Below are positions 58,301 to 64,000 of a stretch of DNA of 64,000 bases, one piece after another. The notes under the pieces are model-generated. The model searched no databases. It was given only the letters and a program-made list of their open reading frames with translations, and was not told where the DNA came from. A program made the position numbers and the translations under genes. Positions within the stretch are counted from its first letter, which is position 1. Every line of letters starts with the position of its first letter. This stretch comes from Nitrososphaerales archaeon (GTDB lineage Archaea; Thermoproteota; Nitrososphaeria; Nitrososphaerales; Gagatemarchaeaceae): NCBI GenBank assembly GCA_032906765.1, contig JAJTZB010000001.1, positions 1-64,000 on the forward strand. The letters run 5' to 3'.

Positions 58301-58920
58301 TTCATCTCGCCGATGCGAGCCATAGCGACCTCCAGCCTTTGGTCAGCCTGACTCAGTTGCTTTTGGGCCTCGGCCTTTCTCTCGTCGAACTTTGCGATGC
58401 CCACGACATCCTCGATCAGCCTCCTCTTATCTTCGGGAGTGAGGTCTGCCACCTTCGTCGCCGCGCCTTGGGGGACAATGTTGAGACCGCCGGCTGCGAG
58501 GCCGGCGAGGTCCAGGATCTCGGTTAGTGCACCCCTGGTCGTCTTCTTCCCATTCAGGTAGTAGACGTTCTCGCCGTCATCCCTGAGCTCCCTGGTGATT
58601 GTCACGAGGTCGGAGTCGAAGGGGACTGCCCTGTCAGAGTTGTCGAGTTGCAGCGTCACCCTGCAGGCGTTTGGCTTCTCCATCCCGGGCGCGGAGTTTT
58701 CGCCAGGGTCGAAGATCAGGCCCGTGAGCTTTCCGTTCGCTGCCCTCAGTTGCTTGGGCGAGTTCTCGCCTATGGCGAACATTATTGCGTCTGCGATGTT
58801 CGACTTGCCGCTGCCGTTGGGGCCGGTGATGACTGTGAACCCTTTTTCGAAGTTTACGACCATTGCGCGGGGACCGGAGGACTTGAATCCTCTCATCTCT
58901 AGCTTTCGAATATACGTCAA
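55354..58920 (-). CDS. smc: Chromosome segregation protein SMC
   Basis: A 1188-residue SMC ATPase that shapes and segregates the chromosome. The N-terminal head has TVITGPNGSGKSNIADAIMF (Walker A, ~residues 29-48). The first coiled-coil arm runs ~170-510. The hinge spans ~510-680 (FCASGGVPGYVGRLSQLVSY). The second arm follows, and the C-terminal head has SLSLSGGEKAISGVSLI (signature) and PFYMFDEIDAALDAVNSG (Walker B). The start is TTG at 58920 (encoding MTYIRKLEMRGFKSSG). It is the first gene of smc-scpA-scpB. Confidence 0.95.
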   Translation of the reverse strand: MTYIRKLEMRGFKSSGPRAMVVNFEKGFTVITGPNGSGKSNIADAIMFAIGENSPKQLRAANGKLTGLIFDPGENSAPGMEKPNACRVTLQLDNSDRAVPFDSDLVTITRELRDDGENVYYLNGKKTTRGALTEILDLAGLAAGGLNIVPQGAATKVADLTPEDKRRLIEDVVGIAKFDERKAEAQKQLSQADQRLEVAMARIGEMKSTLESFESQRNDMIRFNQLESQINWLRAVQTSRKMNDFRERFSSLKAQEQEMNAKLADLSGRFTSFETRIAQVEAEKNKFIADVVQGGGSSQLELQFQLTDVRNELAGLESGMKEAEENVRMLEQEQIPQLKETVSAKQKDVSASRASARQLEAELERLDAKHLELKCRLDDLFSAAETLRGTIERKGKVTARAQTRISELKDRMSAVDGSINAFSASIGPEEKRLAELKERVDSTSGVLQQFERSLKELSEHFESSNKELDAIETDISGVSQTRARLLASIEEASRILEKAMAEVSKEEAFRQVSESLAGERLGQTKLQDFCASGGVPGYVGRLSQLVSYPPVYSKAVNAVMGKWMGAFIVEDLRSMTQLIKAAKTLEAKIFSVIPLSEVESCRSVEVEKSAGVVGPLSDAMKCEERYSGLVNFLAGDSVLVESEAVGYMMASEGVKAVTLDGETFESGGRAFTFGYQEVLMNLMEGLVNMEGMSEIEDAVGKLKGAIARRKSELQSMESDSITLTKERVKRTVSVASLRAEAATYNRMASRYRGNFRNLNTEYQKQAKAVERIKAKLGTLAEQRAGIMSAIASLQQQVADVQSLGLDSMVAELEASKQSLTSDIDLLRNRISDVNFNHSREKHNLENVLMRALAENELDLNNSLEDFRANSEFVMETPKRIKELAEQKRTLDDKIQKVLESSKRSQPVLEEFDGKIRRLKEERDSISKSVASTQKELFGLASQAESTQERISELLGSLGMMGYASEPEVFENSESLLSVLEVEYKEVVSSVNRGADRQYSDMYVSYKNLSVRHNDLEKERNSIISFIESVEAEKKKVFAGAFEKVAAEFKNIFSRLTAGEAWLELERPEEIFTGGLMLKARFGTNPPRESLSLSGGEKAISGVSLILAMQKVQPHPFYMFDEIDAALDAVNSGNLAEFLKDRASEAQIVGITLRDVFVAQSNMTYGVYSAGGVSRVVHYKPAEVPVSSG

Positions 58921-58953
58921 TGGTCAGATGTTCCCTGCTTGGGGAGAGCTCAG

Positions 58954-58974
58954 CCAAGGGATATAAGCACTTGG
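58954..58974 (+). promoter_or_regulatory. TATA box of the M24 peptidase gene, enclosed by an inverted repeat
   Basis: GATATAAGC (58960-58968) lies ~27 nt before the ATG at 58991. CCAAG (58954-58958) and CTTGG (58970-58974) flank it, a possible operator. Confidence 0.5.
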
Positions 58975-58990
58975 TTCTTAGGGTTGAAAG

Positions 58991-60037
58991 ATGAGCGTAT
59001 TCGGTAATCGGCGCAAGAAACTGCTTTCCCTTGCCAAGGGGAAGCAGCTTGTCGCCACAAAGCCAAGCAACATCTTCTATCTGACCGACTTCTGGGGAGG
59101 GGGGGCAGCTGTGGTGCATGAGGACAGGACGCTCCTCGTAACAAGCGCTCTAGATGCCCAAAGGGCGAAAGAGGTCGGAAAGGAGGTTGAGGTGGTCGTA
59201 GTGAAGCGATGGGCTGACCTGCCCCTCAGAGTGGGGAGAGAGCTGGAGAGTGGCAAGGTCTTGGTTGACGACGACAGCCAGTTCCGGAAGGGGAGAAGGT
59301 ACGGGTGGTCGCCAGGCCTTTTCCTGGAGGCGAGGCGCGTCAAGGACGAGGTAGAAGTTGCGAGGATCAACAATGCCTCCCGCGGGCAGGATAAGGTCTT
59401 CGAGGCGCTTGAACGCGAAATAAGACCGGGCAGGACTGAGTGGGAAATAGCGGCAGAGGCGCTGAAAATCGCTACAATGAGCGAATTAACCCAATCTGGC
59501 TCCGATTCGGCGTTAAGTCCCATAATCGTAGCTTCGGGGGAGAATGGAGCGCTTCCCCACGGAGAGCTAAGCGAAAGAAGGATAAGGAATGGCGATTTCG
59601 TCGTTGCGGATATATTCTTTAGGTCTGAGGGATACAATTCGGATGAAACAAGGACCTTCGCAGTCGGGACCGTCAGCTCAGAGATGAAAGGGCACTACAG
59701 GGCCGTTCTCGATGCGCAGGAGAGAGCCTTGGAGACCGTGAAGGAGGGAGCGACATGCGGCGAAGTGAACGAGGCAGCAGTGAAGGCTTTGAGGGTTCAT
59801 GGAGTCGAGAAGCATCTCACCCACGGAATCGGACATGGCGTCGGAATAGACATACACGAGTTGCCCTCGATCTCAAAGGGCAGCAAGGTGAGGCTGGTTA
59901 GGAACGACGTAGTGACAGTCGAACCAGGAGTCTACTTCCCCGGTAGGTACGGCATCAGGATCGAGGACACAGTCAAGGTGGACAAGAAGCCATTTCCGCT
60001 GACCCACTACACCAAAGAACTTGTCACAGTGGGGTAG
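58991..60037 (+). CDS. Xaa-Pro dipeptidase/aminopeptidase, M24 family
   Basis: A 348-residue metallopeptidase: creatinase-like N-domain (KPSNIFYLTDFWGGGAAVVH) and a pita-bread domain. Metal ligands are visible in VVADIFFRSEGYNSDETRTF (two Asp), HGIGHGVGIDIHELPS (His), VTVEPGVYFPGRYGIRIEDT (Glu, Glu). It removes residues next to proline from peptides. The 3' end overlaps the convergent pantoate kinase gene by 31 bp. Confidence 0.93.
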   Translation: MSVFGNRRKKLLSLAKGKQLVATKPSNIFYLTDFWGGGAAVVHEDRTLLVTSALDAQRAKEVGKEVEVVVVKRWADLPLRVGRELESGKVLVDDDSQFRKGRRYGWSPGLFLEARRVKDEVEVARINNASRGQDKVFEALEREIRPGRTEWEIAAEALKIATMSELTQSGSDSALSPIIVASGENGALPHGELSERRIRNGDFVVADIFFRSEGYNSDETRTFAVGTVSSEMKGHYRAVLDAQERALETVKEGATCGEVNEAAVKALRVHGVEKHLTHGIGHGVGIDIHELPSISKGSKVRLVRNDVVTVEPGVYFPGRYGIRIEDTVKVDKKPFPLTHYTKELVTVG

Positions 60038-60987
60038 TGCCTCTCCTGCAGTGGTCCCGCCTTCGTGCTGCCGATCTCTAACACATCGACCCTCGGCTTG
60101 AGCGCGGACGATGCCAGCGCTGCGGCGACCTTTTCTGCATCCTCTTGGAAAGCAATGGCGTGCATCGCGTGTCCAATCATGTTCTGGCTCGCGTAGGCTG
60201 CCCCGGCTGACTTCGCCGTCTTCAATAACGCTCTCACGTCCGCGCGCATCAGGTCCAGTTTGTCGGAGAACCACTCTCCAGACTCGGCAAGACATTCCAA
60301 CGTTGGGTCTTCCATGACCCTGGACAGAGCCTCCGTGCCGAGCGTGTTGACCTTTGCAACAGCGCTCTCCGACGAGAGCACTTGGTCGTTGCGGAAGGGC
60401 GCAAGAGATGCCGTGACCACAATGGCGCCGGCAGGAACCTTGACGTTCCTGAACTTCGCCACTCCTGGGGCGCCAGGCTCGTAGATGACGCCCGCACCCA
60501 CCCCGTCGTAGGCTGCGGAGACCGTGCCCAGGCCTGTCTGTTGGATTATCTCCGCCGCGTGCGCAAAGTATGCGATCTGCTCCTTTGACAGGTCCAAGCC
60601 AAGCAAGGTGGATGTTGCGAATACCGCTGAGATGGCGGAGGCTGCGCTCGCGCCAAAGCCATGACCTATTGGGACCTGCGTGCGTTGTTCGAGCCTCATC
60701 TTACCCGGTCTTTTGCCGCTCTTCTCCAGCAGTAGCTGCACTGCTTCCCTTGTAGTCCGTGCGTCATACTTCGCATTGCCGTCTACGATTATGTCCAACG
60801 CACGGCCTTTACCCGCACCCACGAGGGTAGCAGAGGTGACAGCGCCCTTGGAGAGGATGTAACCCCCGCCGGTGGCCCCTGCGTGTGAAAGGTCCCTGCT
60901 CTTCTGGTCGTAGTGGACTGCGAAGAAGTTCGTTATTGTTGCAGGAGCGAACGCTTCGGCGGTCCTAGCCTTCAGCTCTCTTCGCAC
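60007..60987 (-). CDS. Pantoate kinase (GHMP family)
   Basis: A 326-residue GHMP kinase of the archaeal pantoate kinase type, acting in CoA synthesis before phosphopantothenate synthetase. Motifs are FAPATITNFFAVHYDQKSRD, VPIGHGFGASAASAISAVFA (the ATP loop, normally PxxxGLGSSAA, here with GHGFGASA as in pantoate kinases) and AAYDGVGAGVIYEPGAPG. The GTG at 60987 lies inside the end of the ECF-S-like gene (23-bp overlap), so the two are probably coupled. Confidence 0.85.
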   Translation of the reverse strand: MRRELKARTAEAFAPATITNFFAVHYDQKSRDLSHAGATGGGYILSKGAVTSATLVGAGKGRALDIIVDGNAKYDARTTREAVQLLLEKSGKRPGKMRLEQRTQVPIGHGFGASAASAISAVFATSTLLGLDLSKEQIAYFAHAAEIIQQTGLGTVSAAYDGVGAGVIYEPGAPGVAKFRNVKVPAGAIVVTASLAPFRNDQVLSSESAVAKVNTLGTEALSRVMEDPTLECLAESGEWFSDKLDLMRADVRALLKTAKSAGAAYASQNMIGHAMHAIAFQEDAEKVAAALASSALKPRVDVLEIGSTKAGPLQERHYPTVTSSLV

Positions 60988-61798
60988 TCAGTTTCGACCC
61001 CGCGACGACGCTCGTGATGGGCGCAAAGATTAGGACGAGGGCCGCCGCGACTGCGAAGTAGGTGGTAAGGCCGGGCCAGAGGGTCAACGAGCTGGGGGCG
61101 AGCACAAAGAATACGACGCCGAGAAGCAGGAAGAGCACGGCGAAAGTTGTGGCAACGGCCGTGCCATTCTTTCCCACACCTGTCGACCAGTCGGGCTCGT
61201 ATTGGAGGATGCGGGACCTGCCGAATAGTGGGCGGACAGAGCGGATCAACAGTGGTACCCCTATTACGATCGCTGGTATAGAAGTCATGTTCCAGAAGAC
61301 AGTCAGGCCCAGCACCAAGCCCGCCAGATCGAAGTGAGTAATCAGGTAGTTCACAGGCGTGAAGACTGCCGCCCCGAAGGAGACGACTGCGATGGCAGCG
61401 ATGAGGTTTCCAAGCGTGACAAACGAGATTGCCCCTGCAATAAAGGCGGGCCAGCTTCTATATCTCTTGACGAACCATCCAAACAAGAGAATCCCGACGA
61501 AGTTTGCCGGAACCCCGGCGATGAGGCTGAGGGCGGGGTTTGTGTTTCCCAGTGGTGTGAGGAAGAGCGCGTCCCCCATGAATGTGCCAAGACCCGCGCC
61601 CACAGCGACCGGGACCGTCTCGGATACGACAGCGAAGAAAGCAGGAAGGAAGATCCCGATTAGGAGCTGGCCCACACCCCAGGGAGTTGGAATGAAAGCC
61701 GTGATCCCCTTGCCTATCGCGTAGAGAACTGCCGTTATCGCGATGATGCTTACCTTGGTCGAAACGTTAGAACTCGCGCTGGGCGGGGATGAGTCCAT
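60965..61798 (-). CDS. ECF-transporter S-component-like membrane protein
   Basis: A 277-residue membrane protein from ATG 61798. The first ~170 residues look like an ECF S component: ITAVLYAIGKGITAFIPTPW, then GVGQLLIGIFLPAFFAVVSE and GAGLGTFMGDALFLTPLG. Two or three further helices follow. S components bind vitamins or precursors and work with a shared energising module, not encoded here. Overlap with pantoate kinase hints at pantothenate or pantoate as substrate, an inference from context. A TATA-rich stretch (about 61817-61833) lies upstream; the frame extends to 61843. Confidence 0.7.
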   Translation of the reverse strand: MDSSPPSASSNVSTKVSIIAITAVLYAIGKGITAFIPTPWGVGQLLIGIFLPAFFAVVSETVPVAVGAGLGTFMGDALFLTPLGNTNPALSLIAGVPANFVGILLFGWFVKRYRSWPAFIAGAISFVTLGNLIAAIAVVSFGAAVFTPVNYLITHFDLAGLVLGLTVFWNMTSIPAIVIGVPLLIRSVRPLFGRSRILQYEPDWSTGVGKNGTAVATTFAVLFLLLGVVFFVLAPSSLTLWPGLTTYFAVAAALVLIFAPITSVVAGSKLSAKRAEG

Positions 61799-61894
61799 CG
61801 GAACGAGGACGCGCGTTCGATATATCAATATATTCTCTAACATCTATAGAGATATCTAGATAGGACCGTGAGGGCCCACTTGTGGAATCGGTTC

Positions 61895-62389
61895 TCAATT
61901 GCTTGCCGCCGACCGTGAGAGCCGGCCGAGACCCCTGGAATCCAGCCTGTAGACAGACCATTCTGCCAGCCTCTTCGCTCCCAACGCCTCGTAGAACTTC
62001 ATCGCCCTCCTGTTCCAGTTCAGGACGGACCACTCCATCCTGCCACACCCGCGTCTGGTCGCCTCCTTTACGCACCTCAGGAGGAGGGACCTGCCGATGC
62101 CCGAACCCCTGAACTCGTCTAGGACGAAAATGTCTTCGAGGTAGAGCGTCGGCCTTGCCAAGAAGGAAGAATAGGTGTAAAAGTAGAGAGCGTATCCCAC
62201 TGGCCTGTCATCACGGATAGCCAAGAGGAGGCTGACCCGCTTCCTCTGGAAGATGTCTCTCAGAATTCTTCTTCGCGCGGCTGGGGTCGGAGGCTCGAGC
62301 TTCTCGAATCGTGCGAGGGCGACGAGCAGCTGCTGAAATCCTTCCGAGTCGTCTCTGGTGCCTTTTCTTATCGTCACTCGATCATCCAA
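61895..62389 (-). CDS. GNAT-family N-acetyltransferase
   Basis: A 164-residue acetyltransferase from the TTG at 62389. The core is VTIRKGTRDDSEGFQQLLVA, YLEDIFVLDEFRGSGIGRSL (acetyl-CoA loop, R-G-x-G-I-G) and EWSVLNWNRRAMKFYEALGA. It resembles diamine acetyltransferase-like proteins, but the substrate cannot be told. A GCTTATCTAG box (about 62418-62427) lies ~33 nt before this start; the frame continues to 62449. Confidence 0.83.
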   Translation of the reverse strand: MDDRVTIRKGTRDDSEGFQQLLVALARFEKLEPPTPAARRRILRDIFQRKRVSLLLAIRDDRPVGYALYFYTYSSFLARPTLYLEDIFVLDEFRGSGIGRSLLLRCVKEATRRGCGRMEWSVLNWNRRAMKFYEALGAKRLAEWSVYRLDSRGLGRLSRSAASN

Positions 62390-62491
62390 TGCTAAGGTTG
62401 TCTTGCATTCGACTAGATAAGCGGGAGGTGAAATACATCTTCGCACCATTGGCTTCGCCTTCCTGAAGATGCCGCTGCGCTTCTCCCGTCA

Positions 62492-62502
62492 TCTATATTA
62501 CC
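62492..62502 (+). promoter_or_regulatory. TATA box of the PhzF-family gene
   Basis: TCTATATTACC lies ~27 nt before the TTG at 62524, consistent with a leaderless transcript. Confidence 0.5.
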
Positions 62503-62523
62503 CGCAAGCGCGACGCAATCACG

Positions 62524-63435
62524 TTGACGGCGAGGGGACTGATTTTTCACTTGGTGGACGTCTTCGCAGAATCCCCTTATGGCGGCAACGAGCTTGCGGT
62601 GGTACGCGACGCGAAACGACTCTCCACCAAAGAGATGCAGAAGATCGCGCGCGAATTCAACTTCTCGGAAACGACGTTTATCACCTCAAGCGAGAACTCG
62701 AAGACCAAGGCCGCTCGTCTCTTCAAGGTGAGGATATTCACTCCCTTGCGGGAGCTGCCGTTCGCCGGCCATCCAACACTGGGAACGGCCTATGTGATAC
62801 AGAAGTTCGTCATTAGGAGACGGGTGCCAGAAATAACATTGGATCTCAAGATCGGGAGGATTCCCGTCACTCTCGTCTACGGTCGGGGCGGAGAATTGGA
62901 TAAACTCTGGATGAGGCAGGTAGAGCCGACCTTTGGAAAGGAGCAGCTCGCTGCTAGCGAACTCTCCAAGGTCCTTGGAATAGGGTCCGATGACATCGAC
63001 CCGAGGTTTCCCATCGCGGAAGTTTCGACGGGCGTGCCTTTCATCATCGTCCCATTGCGCAACCTCGGCGCTGTCAGGCGCTGCAGGGTTGACGGGAAGT
63101 CATACCGCGAGCTTCTCCAGAGGGTGGGGGAGGAAGGAATACTGGTCTTCTCTCCCGAAGCCCGCGAAACCGGCGACGATCTGAGCGTGCGAGTTTTCGT
63201 CGAAGCGTTCGGAATACCTGAAGACGCGGCAACGGGCAGCGGCAACGGCTGTCTGGCGGCTTATCTCTCACACTACAAGTACTTCCGAAGCGAGGAAGTA
63301 AACGCCAAGGTCGACCAGGGGCACGAAATCGGAAGGCCCTCCAGGATCTACCTGAAGGCTAGCGAAGAGGGAGGGAAACTTCGAGTCTTAGTAGGAGGAC
63401 ATGTCGAGTCAGTCGGCGTGGGTAAGTTCGGATGA
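62524..63435 (+). CDS. PhzF-family isomerase
   Basis: A 303-residue protein of the PhzF/diaminopimelate-epimerase fold. Signatures are VDVFAESPYGGNELAVV, REFNFSETTFI (the catalytic Glu), RIFTPLRELPFAGHPTLGTA and EDAATGSGNGCLAAYLSHY. It would catalyse a metal- and cofactor-free isomerisation of an unknown small molecule. Start TTG at 62524 after a TATA box. The tRNA-Arg gene lies 15 bp downstream on the other strand. Confidence 0.9.
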   Translation: MTARGLIFHLVDVFAESPYGGNELAVVRDAKRLSTKEMQKIAREFNFSETTFITSSENSKTKAARLFKVRIFTPLRELPFAGHPTLGTAYVIQKFVIRRRVPEITLDLKIGRIPVTLVYGRGGELDKLWMRQVEPTFGKEQLAASELSKVLGIGSDDIDPRFPIAEVSTGVPFIIVPLRNLGAVRRCRVDGKSYRELLQRVGEEGILVFSPEARETGDDLSVRVFVEAFGIPEDAATGSGNGCLAAYLSHYKYFRSEEVNAKVDQGHEIGRPSRIYLKASEEGGKLRVLVGGHVESVGVGKFG

Positions 63436-63449
63436 ACTCATGAAGCCAG

Positions 63450-63525
63450 CGGGCCCGGAGGGATTTGAACCCTCGACCCCCAGCTCCGCAGGCTGGTGCC
63501 CTGATCCGTGCTAGGCTACGGGCCC
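63450..63525 (-). tRNA. tRNA-Arg (anticodon GCG)
   Basis: The minus strand folds as a full 76-nt cloverleaf: acceptor GGGCCCG / CGGGCCC, D arm from GCCTAGCAC, anticodon stem CCAGC / GCTGG with loop CTGCGGA (anticodon GCG, reading CGC), T arm GAGGG TTCAAAT CCCTC, and discriminator G. CCA is not encoded. No intron. Confidence 0.95.
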
Positions 63526-63579
63526 AAAGAGAAGCTGAAGGCGAGGCTAGTTATGTTTTGGGGAGAATAGGGCACAACA

Positions 63580-63924
63580 TCAGAGGTAGCGCTCAATCTC
63601 CTTTCTCAGGAGTGACCTGTGGCAGCGCGTCTCGTCCTTGTCAGTGCAAAGGAGTGTTACCGTCCCTTTCTTTGACTCTGAGGCCAGCTCCATGAGCACC
63701 TCCTCCTTTCCCTTGAGGCTCTTCACGTACCGCGAGGAGAACTCTTCCCAAGTCACCTTCCCTTGCTTCCATTCGTGAATCAGGTCCATGTCCGTGCCAA
63801 GCTCCTTCAGCCACTTGTCGACCTTGCCCTTGGATATCCCTCTGGGCCAAGTCCTCATCACAAGGATTCTTTCGCCGTCATCTGGCCCGGGCTTGTCGTA
63901 GACCGACTTGGCGGTCTGTATCAT
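63580..63924 (-). CDS. DUF488 family protein
   Basis: A 114-residue protein with family motifs RILVMRTWPRGISKGKVDKW, EWKQGKVTWEEFSSRYVKSL and VTLLCTDKDETRCHRSLLRK. The last, with C...D...CHR, is the conserved core of DUF488. Function is not established. Its ATG lies 4 bp after the stop of a gene entering from the right edge. Confidence 0.88.
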   Translation of the reverse strand: MIQTAKSVYDKPGPDDGERILVMRTWPRGISKGKVDKWLKELGTDMDLIHEWKQGKVTWEEFSSRYVKSLKGKEEVLMELASESKKGTVTLLCTDKDETRCHRSLLRKEIERYL

Positions 63925-63928
63925 GACA

Positions 63929-64000
63929 TCACTCTGACGTGATTCCGGCCTTTATCCGTTGCAAGAGACTGACAAGCATCGCCCCGGTCAGCTTGCCAGT
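63929..64000 (-). CDS. 3' end of a gene entering from the right edge (partial)
   Basis: Reading from base 64000 on the minus strand gives TGKLTGAMLVSLLQRIKAGI and three more residues, then TGA at 63929-63931. The frame is open to the window edge and close spacing to DUF488 suggests an operon. Twenty-three residues are too few to name a family. Confidence 0.4.
   Translation of the reverse strand, partial: TGKLTGAMLVSLLQRIKAGITSE

Noticed and set aside
61799-61865. Riboswitch before the ECF-S-like gene
   Set aside because: The AT-rich stretch has short palindromes (ATCTAGAT, AGATATCT) but reads as promoter DNA, and no known riboswitch core is visible.
1-64000. CRISPR array, rRNA genes or prophage
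   Set aside because: No regularly spaced direct repeats, no rRNA sequence and no capsid, terminase or portal genes were found; the only mobile DNA is the IS, TnpB elements and the small island.

Overview
The window looks like chromosomal DNA of a GC-rich archaeon of the Nitrososphaerota (Thaumarchaeota) or a close TACK relative. The information-processing genes are archaeal: Rpo12, TFB, an RPC34-like protein with a Cys cluster, S8e, SRP19, Gar1, Nop5/fibrillarin, GatDE, Trm1, Elp3, a PolB with a thaumarchaeal-type N-terminus and the HMG-CoA synthase/thiolase/DUF35 operon. SMC-ScpA-ScpB and NurA-HerA are also present. Many genes have a TATA-like box 25-30 nt before an ATG, GTG or TTG start, so leaderless transcripts seem common. 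The lineage is inferred from protein features only; no rRNA gene is present.

Layout. 1-871: start of a family-B DNA polymerase interrupted by an intein that runs off the left edge. 1.0-7.0 kb: acyl-CoA synthetase, membrane proteins and a sugar/glycolipid group (GT-C transferase, DegT aminotransferase, Dpm1-like transferase). 7.0-9.5 kb: remnant of one insertion sequence followed by an intact 2.3-kb IS6-like element carrying a SWIM-domain DDE transposase and a three-gene passenger operon. 9.5-14.6 kb: rpo12, an HxlR regulator, the mevalonate-entry operon, glyS. 14.9-25.2 kb: membrane and regulatory proteins, nurA-herA, an HNH nuclease gene, a phosphate transporter with its DUF47 partner, three paralogous winged-helix proteins and an Lrp regulator divergent from glnA. 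26.7-30.2 kb: a small island with an amidohydrolase and a VapBC-type pair, marked by tRNA-3'-end-like repeats. 30.2-44 kb: TRAM protein, MFS transporter, nitroreductase, gatDE, a TnpB element, an ABC export system, and a rhodanese / GcvH-TusA-like / elp3 cluster. 45-54 kb: nop5-fibrillarin, rnhB, THEP1 NTPase, trm1, and an rps8e-srp19-gar1-tfb-rpc34-cdd-rlmE run, with a second TnpB element next to rps8e. 54-64 kb: scpB-scpA-smc, M24 peptidase, pantoate kinase with an ECF-S-like transporter, PhzF protein, tRNA-Arg and DUF488.

The most unusual features are the mobile elements. Two elements encode only TnpB (no TnpA) yet have terminal inverted repeats starting (A/G)GTTCTG, like the IS6-type element at 7.2-9.5 kb. 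The second has 24-bp perfect inverted repeats and an 8-bp target duplication. This suggests TnpB nuclease genes moved in trans by a DDE transposase. All three elements end within a few bases upstream of the TATA box of a housekeeping gene (rpo12, gatD, rps8e). Other notable points are the PolB intein at an N-terminal-domain site, the GcvH-like/TusA-like fusion coupled to elp3, and the 42-bp repeats with a variable hairpin tip that bracket vapBC.
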